Of a stretch of 64,000 nucleotides of DNA, positions 34,642 through 45,779 are shown one piece after another. The notes under the pieces are model-generated. The model saw nothing but the letters and a program-made list of their open reading frames with translations. It was not told where the DNA came from and did no database searches. Numbering within the stretch: the first letter of the stretch is position 1; every line of letters begins with the position of its first letter. Source of the stretch: Symsagittifera roscoffensis (Eukaryota > Xenacoelomorpha > Acoela > Convolutidae); assembly GCF_963678635.1 (NCBI RefSeq), contig NC_087062.1, positions 60,431,584 to 60,495,583 of the forward strand, given 5' to 3'. Both the position numbers and the translations under genes were made by a program.

Positions 34642-35997
34642 GTTCTTAATGAACTTTTTTTTGTATACTAGTTGAAATGTGTGCACTCTAAAATTTGAGG
34701 TATGTCAGTTGGTAAATTTGTTTTTTTTCCTCAAATTGGTACTGCTAATGCGTCATAATTGGCGTGCGTCATTTAAGAATTTTTGTAAACTCAGTCGTTT
34801 AGTTTTTCTCAGTAGCATTATCGGTCATGTTTTTGCTTGTCTATGCGAAATGAAACTTCGCCTCATTGTAAAACGAAGGCAAACTCCACTATCGAACAGC
34901 AGAAATGAAAAGGCCACGAAAAACGCTCATTTTTTTTCGCGGTTTGAATTGCGATTTGTTTATAAGTGCAGTGCATTTCCGTTGTTGAAGGGAAGGCTAA
35001 CTCCATTTTCGAACAGCAAAATGTCACGAAAAATTTGATCGGCTTGTAATATCGAAAATGGAAATTAATAATCAGATTTCTCAGCGAAATAAAATTTCAC
35101 CTAATGATCCAGTTTTTTCAAATTAGGTTAATTTTAACAAAAATTGTTCATTATAAATTGTTCTACAAACTCAAAGAGCTTCAAGACCATCTTGTTTTTG
35201 CTCGAGACTCAAAAGTTGAAGATTTTTGAAAAAACAAGTCGGTTTTTTTTCAGTCTCCTTGCGTTCATTACTCTTTTCCATCTGTCAGTTGGCTATGTTC
35301 TATGCATCCAGTTTTCTCAAATTTGGTTAATTTTAACAAAAAATTGTAAATTATAAATTTTTCTACAAATTCAAAGAGCTCTGAGGCCATCTTTTTTCTT
35401 CGAAATTCAAAAGTTGATTGTTTTCCAAAAAAAAAAGTCAGTTTTTTTTTTAGTTTCCTTGCGTTCATTACCCTTCTCCAACTGTCAGTTGGCTATGTTT
35501 CTTGTTTTATGAATTCCTAATTTGATAACTCTAATTTTCTCTGAATGGGATAATTTAATTCAAAGAGCTTCTACCTGATTTTTTTTTCTTCGAAAATTGA
35601 CAAACAATGAGTTTTTAATCACCCTTTTTCAGTTTCCTTGTTCATTTACACTTCTCCAACTGTCTGTCGGCTATGTTTCTTAGTTTTTTTGAGTTTGTTG
35701 ACTTTTCAATTATCTGTTGGCTATGTCTCAAATAGGCGGAAGTATTTTAATTACATCCCATCAGTCCTTTGAAGTGTAAAATATAAGGGGCCTAGGAAAT
35801 TAGACGATAAGCAAATTAGACAGATGCTACAAAAGCGAAATTAGACGGCTTTTTTTTCTACAGATCTGGCATTTTAGACGTCGCTACTACAAAAAAAGGC
35901 CAACAAAATTTTTCTTAAAAGTCAAACTTCACAAATACGAAAAGAACATAAAATGACAATACCTATCAAAACAATTAATTTAAAAGAACATAAAACT

Positions 35998-36625
35998 TCA
36001 AATCCAAATATTACGGAAGAATTTTGAATTGAATAAATTATGCATAATTGACATGTAAAATTTACGTTCGTTTTTATACAAATTTCGGCAAATAACGCCT
36101 ATATTGCTCCAATAATCTTGCACTACACTGAATAATGTATAAATTTGACGAAACGGTTTTGGTGCACTCTTGAAGGTTCCGTCACACAAATTTTTGGCTT
36201 TTTTGCAAAAATTGCTGGTTTTTTAGCGAACAAAAAATCACTAATCCAACATTTTGATGTAACACAAAATCTTGATTGTCGCTCGTTTTATTCCACATAC
36301 CATCTATTTTTACATTCTGTAAGATTCTCGGAACTTTTGGCAAAATTTGATTTCGTTTTTTTAGTAGCCCGCTGCTAATTTTGTGATACTCCGGTGGATT
36401 TTCGATTTCCGAATTCAGTTTAACTTGCTCGTCGTAGATCATTTTCACCGGTTTTTTCGGATCATTTTGGATTTCGGTCAGAATTTTTTGGCGAAAATTT
36501 TCTTTCTCGTTGTACATAAGGTCGGGTTCGTGACTGTGGTTGCCTGATTTTCGAATACGTATTGTAATTTCCAAATTTGTCAATAATCTTCCGAAGCGTA
36601 AGTCGCAAATATTGTTGCGGCGCAA
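35998..36625 (-). pseudogene. Truncated MULE transposase, long unit 2, frameshifted
   Basis: Same as the copy at 33805, but a short deletion in the A/T run around 36188 splits the frame into 36182-36625 and 35998-36189, just before the CDGTFK block. The copy at 38189-38816 has the same lesion, so units 2 and 3 come from one already-broken ancestor. Confidence 0.75.
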
Positions 36626-36759
36626 ATATATTTCGGCAAAATGTGTTCATTTTGAAAGTTTTTGTTTCGATCAATAACCAGCTGTTTAGTACAGCCAGTG
36701 CTACGGATATTAACACAGAGGATTATATAAGAAATAGCACCCAAGCTTCAAGGTATCAT

Positions 36760-36832
36760 GGATCATTAGCGTAGAGGTAGGAAGGGAGACCAGCAACAAA
36801 ATAAAAGGGTTCGAACCTCGGCAGGTTCTGAA
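36760..36832 (+). repeat. tRNA-like module, copy 4
   Basis: Copy in long unit 2, identical by eye to the one at 34569. Confidence 0.55.
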
Positions 36833-38188
36833 GTTCTTAATGAACTTTTTTTTGTATACTAGTTGAAATGTGTGCACTCTAAAATTTGAGGTATGTCAGT
36901 TGGTAAATTTGTTTTTTTTTCCTCAAATTGGTACTGCTAATGCGTCATAATTGGCGTGCGTCATTTAAGAATTTTTGTAAACTCAGTCGTTTAGTTTTTC
37001 TCAGTAGCATTATCGGTCATGTTTTTGCTTGTCTATGCGAAATGAAACTTCGCCTCATTGTAAAACGAAGGCAAACTCCACTATCGAACAGCAGAAATGA
37101 AAAGGCCACGAAAAACGCTCATTTTTTTTCGCGGTTTGAATTGCGATTTGTTTATAAGTGCAGTGCATTTCCGTTGTTGAAGGGAAGGCTAACTCCATTT
37201 TCGAACAGCAAAATGTCACGAAAAATTTGATCGGCTTGTAATATCGAAAATGGAAATTAATAATCAGATTTCTCAGCGAAATAAAATTTCACCTAATGAT
37301 CCAGTTTTTTCAAATTAGGTTAATTTTAACAAAAATTGTTCATTATAAATTGTTCTACAAACTCAAAGAGCTTCAAGACCATCTTGTTTTTGCTCGAGAC
37401 TCAAAAGTTGAAGATTTTTGAAAAAACAAGTCGGTTTTTTTTCAGTCTCCTTGCGTTCATTACTCTTTTCCATCTGTCAGTTGGCTATGTTCTATGCATC
37501 CAGTTTTCTCAAATTTGGTTAATTTTAACAAAAAATTGTAAATTATAAATTTTTCTACAAATTCAAAGAGCTCTGAGGCCATCTTTTTTCTTCGAAATTC
37601 AAAAGTTGATTGTTTTCCAAAAAAAAAAGTCAGTTTTTTTTTAGTTTCCTTGCGTTCATTACCCTTCTCCAACTGTCAGTTGGCTATGTTTCTTGTTTTA
37701 TGAATTCCTAATTTGATAACTCTAATTTTCTCTGAATGGGATAATTTAATTCAAAGAGCTTCTACCTGATTTTTTTTTCTTCGAAAATTGACAAACAATG
37801 AGTTTTTAATCACCCTTTTTCAGTTTCCTTGTTCATTTACACTTCTCCAACTGTCTGTCGGCTATGTTTCTTAGTTTTTTTGAGTTTGTTGACTTTTCAA
37901 TTATCTGTTGGCTATGTCTCAAATAGGCGGAAGTATTTTAATTACATCCCATCAGTCCTTTGAAGTGTAAAATATAAGGGGCCTAGGAAATTAGACGATA
38001 AGCAAATTAGACAGATGCTACAAAAGCGAAATTAGACGGCTTTTTTTTCTACAGATCTGGCATTTTAGACGTCGCTACTATAAAAAAAGGCCAACAAAAT
38101 TTTTCTTAAAAGTCAAACTTCACAAATACGAAAAGAACATAAAATGACAATACCTATCAAAACAATTAATTTAAAAGAACATAAAACT

Positions 38189-38816
38189 TCAAATCCAAAT
38201 ATTACGGAAGAATTTTGAATTGAATAAATTATGCATAATTGACATGTAAAATTTACGTTCGTTTTTATACAAATTTCGGCAAATAACGCCTATATTGCTC
38301 CAATAATCTTGCACTACACTGAATAATGTATAAATTTGACGAAACGGTTTTGGTGCACTCTTGAAGGTTCCGTCACACAAATTTTTGGCTTTTTTGCAAA
38401 AATTGCTGGTTTTTTAGCGAACAAAAAATCACTAATCCAACATTTTGATGTAACACAAAATCTTGATTGTCGCTCGTTTTATTCCACATACCATCTATTT
38501 TTACATTCTGTAAGATTCTCGGAACTTTTGGCAAAATTTGATTTCGTTTTTTTAGTAGCCCGCTGCTAATTTTGTGATACTCCGGTGGATTTTCGATTTC
38601 CGAATTCAGTTTAACTTGCTCGTCGTAGATCATTTTCACCGGTTTTTTCGGATCATTTTGGATTTCGGTCAGAATTTTTTGGCGAAAATTTTCTTTCTCG
38701 TTGTACATAAGGTCGGGTTCGTGACTGTGGTTGCCTGATTTTCGAATACGTATTGTAATTTCCAAATTTGTCAATAATCTTCCGAAGCGTAAGTCGCAAA
38801 TATTGTTGCGGCGCAA
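38189..38816 (-). pseudogene. Truncated MULE transposase, long unit 3, frameshifted
   Basis: Near-identical to the long unit 2 copy, shifted by 2191 bp and sharing its frameshift before CDGTFK. Confidence 0.75.
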
Positions 38817-38950
38817 ATATATTTCGGCAAAATGTGTTCATTTTGAAAGTTTTTGTTTCGATCAATAACCAGCTGTTTAGTACTGCCAATGCTACGGATA
38901 TTAACACAGAGGATTATATAAGAAATAGCACCCAAGCTTCAAGGTATCAT

Positions 38951-39023
38951 GGATCATTAGCGTAGAGGTAGGAAGGGAGACCAGCAACAAAATAAAAGGG
39001 TTCGAACCTCGGCAGGTTCTGAA
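38951..39023 (+). repeat. tRNA-like module, copy 5
   Basis: Copy in long unit 3, identical by eye to the one at 34569. Confidence 0.55.
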
Positions 39024-40448
39024 GTTCTTAATGAACTTTTTTTTGTATACTAGTTGAAATGTGTGCACTCTAAAATTTGAGGTATGTCAGTTGGTAAATT
39101 TGTTTTTTTTCCCTCAAATTGGTACTGCTAATGCGTCATAATTGGCGTGCGTCATTTAAGAATTTTTGTAAACTCAGTCGTTTAGTTTTTCTCAGTAGCA
39201 TTATCGGTCATGTTTTTGCTTGTCTATGCGAAATGAAACTTCGCCTCATTGTAAAACGAAGGCAAACTCCACTATCGAACAGCAGAAATGAAAAGGCCAC
39301 GAAAAACGCTCATTTTTTTTTTCGCGGTTTGAATTGCGATTTGTTTATAAGTGCAGTGCATTTCCGTTGTTGAAGGGAAGGCTAACTCCATTTTCGAACA
39401 GCAAAATGTCACGAAAAATTTGATCGGCTTGTAATATCGAAAATGGAAATTAATAATCAGATTTCTCAGCGAAATAAAATTTCACCTAATGATCCAGTTT
39501 TTTCAAATTAGGTTAATTTTAACAAAAATTGTTCATTATAAATTGTTCTACAAACTCAAAGAGCTTCAAGACCATCTTGTTTTTGCTCGAGACTCAAAAG
39601 TTGAAGATTTTTGAAAAAACAAGTCGGTTTTTTCAGTCTCCTTGCGTTCATTACTCTTTTCCAACTGTCAGTTGGTTGTGTTCTATGCGCCCAGTTTTCT
39701 CAAATTGGGGTAATTTTAACAAAAAATTGCGAATTATAAATTTTTCTACAAATTCAAAGAGCTCTGAGGCCATCTTTTTTCTCCGAAATTCAAAAGTTGA
39801 TTGTTTTCCAAAAAAAACAAGTCAGTTTTTTTTTAGTTTCCTTGCGTTCATTACCCTTCTCCAATTGTCAGTTGGCAATGTTTCTTGCTTTATGAATTCC
39901 TAATTTGGATAACTCTAATTTTCTTTGAATGGGATAATTTAATTCAAAGAGCTTCGACCTGATATTTTTTTTTCGAAAGGTTAAAAACAATCAGTTTTTA
40001 ATCACCCGTTTTCGGTTTCCTTGTTCATTTACACTTCTCCAACTGTCTGTCGGCTATGTTTCTTAGTTTTATTGAGTTTGTTGTTTTTTCAATTGTCTGT
40101 TGGCTATGTCACAAATAGGCGGAAGTGTTTTTATTACATCCCATCAGTCCTTTGAAGTGTAAACTATAAGGGGCCTAGGAAATTAGACGATAAGCAAATT
40201 AGACGGATGCTACAAAAACGAAATTAGACGGAATTTTTTTCTACATATCTGGCATTTGAGACGTCGCTGCTATAAAAAAGAAGGGACCAACAAAATTTCG
40301 TCTTAAAAGTCAAATTTTGCAAATACGAAAAGAACATAAAATGATAATACCTATCAAAACAGTTAAATTAAAAGAACATAAAACGTCAAATCCGAATACT
40401 ACAGAAGAATTTTAAATTGAATTAATTATGCATAATTGACATGTAAAA

Positions 40449-40673
40449 TTAACGTTCATTTTTATACAAATTTCGCAAATAACGCCTATATTGCTCCAAT
40501 AATCTTGCACTACACTGAATATTGTATAAATTTGACGAAACGGTTCTGGTTCCGTCACACAATATTTTTTGGCTTTTTTGCAAAAATTGTTGGTTTTTTA
40601 GCGAACAAAAAATCACTAATCCAATATCTTGATGTAACACAAAATCTTGATTGTCGCTCGTTTTACTCCACAT
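40449..40673 (-). pseudogene. MULE transposase remnant in a rearranged unit
   Basis: 74 residues covering the NQDFVLHQ...LCDG region, with an internal deletion through the TFKSAPK block. Its left neighbour jumps directly to the CTTCGCCTCATTG landmark at 40679, skipping the FLYWCH part and the tRNA-like module, so this unit is a deletion derivative (period 1441 bp). Confidence 0.65.
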
Positions 40674-41620
40674 GCCATCTTCGCCTCATTGTAAAACGAA
40701 GGTAAACTCCACTATTGAACAGCAGAAATGAAAAGGCCACGAAAAACGCTCATTTTTTTTCGCGGTTTGAATTGCGGGTTTGTTTATAAGTGCAGTGCAT
40801 TTCCGTTGTTGAAGGGAAGGCTAACTCCATTTTCGAACAGCAAAATGTCACGAAAAATTTGATCGGCTTGTAATATCGAAAATGGAAATTAATAATCAGA
40901 TTTCTCAGCGAAATAAATTTTCACCTAATGATCCAGTTTTTTCAAATTAGGTTAATTTTAACAAAAATTGTTCATTATAAATTGTTCTACAAACTCAAAG
41001 AGCTTCAAGACCATCTTGTTTTTGCTCGAGACTCAAAAGTTGAAGATTTTTGAAAAAACAAGTCGGTTTTTTTTCAGTCTCCTTGCGTTCATTACTCTTT
41101 TCCATCTGTCAGTTGGCTATGTTCTATGCATCCAGTTTTCTCAAATTGGGTTAATTTTAACAAAAAATTGTAAATTATAAATTTTTCTACAAATTCAAAG
41201 AGCTCTGAGGCCATCTTTTTTCTTCGAAATTCAAAAGTTGATTGTTTTAAAAAAAAAAACCAGTCAGTTTTTTTTGAGTTTCCTTGCGTTCCTTACCCTT
41301 CTCCAATTGTCAGTTGGCTATGTTTCTTGCTTTATGAATTCCTAATTTGGATAACTCTAATTTTCTTTGAATGGGATAATTTAATTCAAAGAGCTTCTAC
41401 CTGATATTTTTTTTTCGAAAGGTTAAAAACAATCAGTTTTTAATCACCCGTTTTCGGTTTCCTTGTTCATTTACACTTCTCCAACTGTCTGTCGGCTATG
41501 TTTCTTAGTTTTATTGAGTTTGTTGTTTTTTCAATTGTCTGTTGGCTATGTCACAAATAGGCGGAAGTGTTTTTATTACATCCCATCAGTCCTTTGAAGT
41601 GTAAACTATAAGGGGCCTAG

Positions 41621-42722
41621 GAAATTAGACGATAAGCAAATTAGACGGATGCTACAAAAACGAAATTAGACGGATTTTTTTTCTACATATCTGGCATTTG
41701 AGACGTCGCTACTATAAAAAAAGGCCAACAAAATTTTTCTTAAAAGTCAAACTTCACAAATACGAAAAGAACATAAAATGACAATACCTATCAAAACAAT
41801 TAATTTAAAAGAACATAAAACTTCAAATCCAAATATTACGGAAGAATTTTGAATTGAATAAATTATGCATAATTGACATGTAAAATTTACGTTCGTTTTT
41901 ATACAAATTTCGGCAAATAACGCCTATATTGCTCCAATAATCTTGCACTACACTGAATAATGTATAAATTTGACGAAACGGTTTTGGTGCACTTTTGAAG
42001 GTTCCGTCACACAAAATTTTTTGGCTTTTTTGCAAAAATTGCTGGTTTTTTAGCGAACAAAAAATCACTAATCCAACATTTTGATGTAACACAAAATCTT
42101 GATTGTCGCTCGTTTTATTCCACATACCATCTATTTTCACATTCTGTAAGATTCTCGGAATTTTTGGCAAAATTTGATTGCGTTTTTTTAGCAGCCCGCT
42201 GCTAATTTTGTGATACTTTGGTGGATTTTCGATTTCCGAATTCAGTTTAACTTGATCGTCGTAAATCATTTTCACCGGTTTTGTCGGATCATTTTGGATT
42301 TCGGTCAGATTTTTTTGGCGAAAATTTTCTTTCTCGTTGTACATAAGGTCGGGTTCGTGACTGTGATTGCCTGATTTTTGAATAAGTTTTGTAATTTCTA
42401 AATTTGTCAATAATCTTCCGAAGCAATTGGAGATAACACAGCGATAATGACATCCAAATTTGGTTTTGCTATCTTTTTTAAATCTATAATTTTCATCGGT
42501 AATAAGATTTTGTCCACCTCGATATTTTGACGGAACTATTTAGAAATTTTGCATTTTTGGCTACCGAAATTCAACTGTCTGCAAACATTTTTTTTCTCAC
42601 GCAATTTGTCTGCAAACAATTTTAATCTCTCACTTTCGTCTACTTTCTCACAATTGCTGTTTTACAAAACCGTCTAATTTCGTTTTAAGTGCCTCCGTCT
42701 AATTTGCTTATCGTCTAATTTC
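41621..42722 (-). mobile_element. MULE-type element with ~53-bp terminal inverted repeats
   Basis: The left TIR (41621-41673) starts GAAATTAGACGATAAGC; the right TIR (42670-42722) ends with its inverse, GCTTATCGTCTAATTTC. Both carry three spaced copies of AATTAGACG. The 1102 bp between them hold the most complete transposase fragment in the window (minus strand). No matching 8-10 bp target duplication is seen, and the left flank is ordinary array sequence, so this may be the founder element from which array units arose by partial copying, or a recombinant. Confidence 0.8.
41823..42539 (-). pseudogene. FLYWCH/MULE transposase fragment in the TIR-bounded element
   Basis: Open for 238 residues from just after a TAA at 42540-42542, with no ATG near the start. 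It contains a full FLYWCH-like finger (YRGGQNLI, then FGCHYRCVISNCFGRLLT, then GNHSHEPD: two Cys and two His) and then the same helical region and CDGTFKSAPKPFRQIY block as the array copies. It ends 42 residues after the first catalytic Asp motif, without the later acidic residues. FLYWCH fingers bind the transposon ends in this superfamily. Non-autonomous as it stands. Confidence 0.75.
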
Positions 42723-43941
42723 TCAACCTCCAACTATAACTTTAGTACCATAAAACTACTCATTTGCCACAATTCTCTTGTCACTGGGGCAGATTTTAGA
42801 AAATAGAGCAGAGGGAGAGCGGAATTAAATGGAGCCACTCCACTCACAATGTCTTGTTCTATTTTACAACGCTCGTTTTCGACCGACCAACTCTAGAATA
42901 TCGGAGCGAAATTCAAAATGCATTCATAAGCTTAATAAGTTTTTGAATGTGCATTTGTTAAATCACATAAATTGTGCAGGTTTAACCACGTCAATACTTT
43001 TAAAGAAGAAGAAGAATTTATTTCTTCTGAATACATAATATGATGCATCAAAATAAATTAAACAAATTTAAATCGATATTTTTATTTCATTATCTTCAAT
43101 TATAATCAACAGAGCAATATAGAGAGGAAAAGCTAAAGGCAGGCTAAGGTGCCCACTTAATGCTTACCCTTATTTTTTAAACGCTTTTTTTTAAATAGTT
43201 AGTTTTTTTTCTTCCTTATTTTTTTCCAGATATTAGACGCCCAATGCAACTACAAAACCTAACTATCACAAACTACAAACATATCTATCCAAATCTAAGC
43301 TTCCTTAGATGAAAGAAAATTTTCAAAAAAATCATAAAAACGACGATATCTCGAAAACTAAAATGATTCAGAAGGCAATTTTTCAGGATAGACAATCCTA
43401 CGTATAGTACCCTACAGCATCCAAATACGGGTTAAAATAATAATAATAAAATTAAATTATTTTAAAAAGCGGGTAAGTTCTGAGTTTCCTAGAAGCTTAT
43501 TGTTTTTTTAATTTGTGCACATAAATTTGCTGGCTGTTTATTTTGTACAAAAAAAAATATCTGGTAAACGATTTTCGCATAAAACGTTAAGAGTTTTTGC
43601 TCTACGTTTTGCTAGGATGTGTAGATTTGATTTTTGTGAAGCATGCAGGTTTTTTGGAAGCTTGGAGTGATGATCTACGAGTATTATAAGCAAAATCACT
43701 TTCTGCAAAATTTGATTCAAAAAAATTATTTGTTCACTGATTGAAGACAAAATTTAAGTAGATCGTATACATAAAATATAGTTCATCTACCGACAAAATT
43801 TTGTCATTTCGGAAGTCATCTGAAATAGTGTCAAACTTACGCCTGAAATAAATCATTTTGATCAGTTTCTTTGCATTAGAAAAATTGCTTTCAAATTCAA
43901 GAAAGACGTACAACCATAAATTAAACAGTATTTACACTGTC
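42723..43941. other. No recognised gene right of the MULE array
   Basis: Short open frames only. The stretch 43330-43440 (GATATCTCGAAAACTAAAATGATTC, TACCCTACAG) is a diverged monomer of the ~165-bp satellite seen in HINFP intron 1. Confidence 0.4.
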
Positions 43942-44246
43942 AAAGCTAATGTAATAGTACGAACCTTCTTTTTTCGAAAATTAGTCGCAATATTGGTGCG
44001 GCACCCCAATAATTGTGGGCGCCTTTACAGCTTTTTGATAGAATGTGCTTTGGCATTCGAATAGTAATAAATTAAAACAGTTGATGCATTTTTAAAGCTA
44101 ATGTAATAGTACGAACCTTCTTTTTTCGAAAATTAGTCGCAATATTGGTGCGGCACCCCAATAATTGTGGGCCCCTTTACAGCTTTTTGATAGAATGTGC
44201 TTTGGCATTCGAATAGTAATAAATTAAAACAGTTGATGCATTTTTA
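43942..44246 (+). repeat. 152-bp direct tandem duplication
   Basis: AAAGCTAATGTAATAG occurs at 43942 and 44094 and the two copies match almost base for base (one clear difference, GGGCGCC against GGGCCCC). The inner part (TTAGTCGCAATATTGGTGCGGC) resembles the left-edge sequence of the MULE array near 25320. Confidence 0.9.
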
Positions 44247-44465
44247 ATTCATTAAATGAACCGAAAAAAGCTATTTGTTTCAAACAAAATTACAGTAGTG
44301 GCTTTTTTTGCGATTTGTAACATGCATACTTATTGTGGATGCCGTCACTTTGCTTTTTTATATTCTAAATTATTGATTGCAAAATCGAGTCTATTTTTAT
44401 TTGGTGGTGAATCGCATTTGTTAGCATATGTAGCTGCTTTATTCGTGACTAGTTTTTGTCGGTTA

Positions 44466-44556
44466 AGCTTGAGTGGCTGAAGGGATAGTGCGTGAGTCTT
44501 AAAATCTCTTGATTGCAGCAGGTCGTAGAATCGAATCCTACACGTAGCTAAGTTTT
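44466..44556 (+). repeat. tRNA-Leu-like pseudogene or SINE head
   Basis: GAGTGGCTGAAGGG resembles the D arm of a class II tRNA, CTTAAAA could be an anticodon loop (TAA), a long variable region follows, and GTAGAATCGAATCCTAC gives a T arm with four of five pairs. The anticodon stem has two mismatches and the acceptor ends pair poorly, so this is probably a tRNA-derived repeat. Confidence 0.35.
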
Positions 44557-45779
44557 TCCTAATTCGAGTCTTATTTCTTCTTTTTCTTATGGAACTTGAT
44601 CAAGTTGATTTTTGGTCGTGTTCTCTCAAGTGTTTGCGAAGCGCAGCTTCGCATCTGTTTGTTTAAATGGTTGAACGTTGGCATTGTTATATTTAATCCT
44701 AACTGCTCTGGGTACAAATATCAAATTTCAGTGATATCACCGCAGTTCGACCAAGTTTAGATTTTATTTTTTGCATTATGACTTGTGAAGGTTAGTTTTT
44801 TGTCTACAATAATCCCTAATTACTAACACAACTCTTTAGGACCGAAAACGATATTACCTAGAGCAACATGCAGATTGGAAGCTTCAGTATTTTTTAAAAA
44901 TTATTCAACGTTGTTTCATCTTTACTTAGTTACCTTTGCGATAAGCAGGGGTATTGCACCCGGGTACCACACTTTTTTTCGCCTTAACAACTTTGTCCAC
45001 AGGATCACTTCTAGAGGATCTCTAGTGGGTCTTCTTTTCTTAAGTAGGCTCTCATTTTCACTTCTCTCATTTAAATGGTAATTAGTTCAAATCTATTTCA
45101 GGTTCAAATCCATTTTTTTGGATTCGTGGTTTTCGTAGTTTGTCGGATCATATGCGATTTTTTTGAACGCTACTTTTTATCTGGTAGAGTTTTTTTGATG
45201 TACTTTTTAGAGCATAATTTTTTCCCAATTCATACAATTTCTACTTTAAATGAAACTTCACAATTTTTTAAGTTTACCCTGTCTGATTTTGAGTTTCTTT
45301 TTTCGTTTTTTAGTATTTCAACAGTTTAAGTTATATCGACATAGTCAGTTTTTTTTTTTTGAATTTCGTAAAATATTTTAAGTTTTCTGAATTTTTTTTA
45401 TGACTACAGTTGTTTTCGGCTCAACAGGTTTCGACTCATAGTTTGTCGCCTCTGTTGCCGCTAGGTAAATGATTTCAATTTTTTAAGGTTTGTTTGTGAA
45501 CTTAATTCGATACTAATGTGAAATTTCTAGCTGTAATTTAACAATTTTTGTCAAGTTAATTTTATTTAAAAAAATTTCCAACATAATTTTTCAGAAATTT
45601 TTTGACTGTCTTTTCGTTCACTATTTCGTAGCGCAATATGTTTTTGTATGGCAAGTGTTGCGAAGCTCCGCTTTGCCCCTGTCTGTTAGTTTGTTCGAGA
45701 CTAATCAATCATTTATATTCATTAAATTGGTCTGAAACTCAATAAGATTTGAACTACAAGCAATTACACTGGAATAATG
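44557..45779. other. AT-rich spacer with dispersed-repeat remnants
   Basis: No gene recognised. GCGAAGCGCAGCTTCGCATCTG near 44636 and GCGAAGCTCCGCTTTGCCCC near 45659 are related short hairpins, also echoed near 57575. The segment around 44950-45010 (GGGGTATTGCACCCGGGTACCAC, AACAACTTTGTCCACAG) resembles 13620-13690. Confidence 0.4.

Larger units (their letters stand above)
25318..42722 (+). repeat. 17-kb compound tandem array of short and MULE-bearing long units
   Basis: The landmark GTGCAGTGCATTTCCG recurs near 25725, 27424, 28536, 29644, 30755, 31859, 32967, 34967, 37158, 39350 and 40791. Six short units have periods of 1104-1112 bp; long units are about 2003-2192 bp (two are near-identical at 2191-2192). 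Long units contain a truncated MULE transposase fragment (minus) and a tRNA-like module; the 28-32 kb short units lack that section and share the same junction (GATCTGGCATTT next to ACAGATCTGGCAACTC). Every unit also carries AAATTAGACGATAAGC, the end sequence of a transposon. Inside a unit, a ~190-bp module recurs three to four times, marked by CAACTGTC(A/T)GT(T/C)GG. The left edge is about 25318 and the right edge is the TIR at 42722. Confidence 0.9.
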
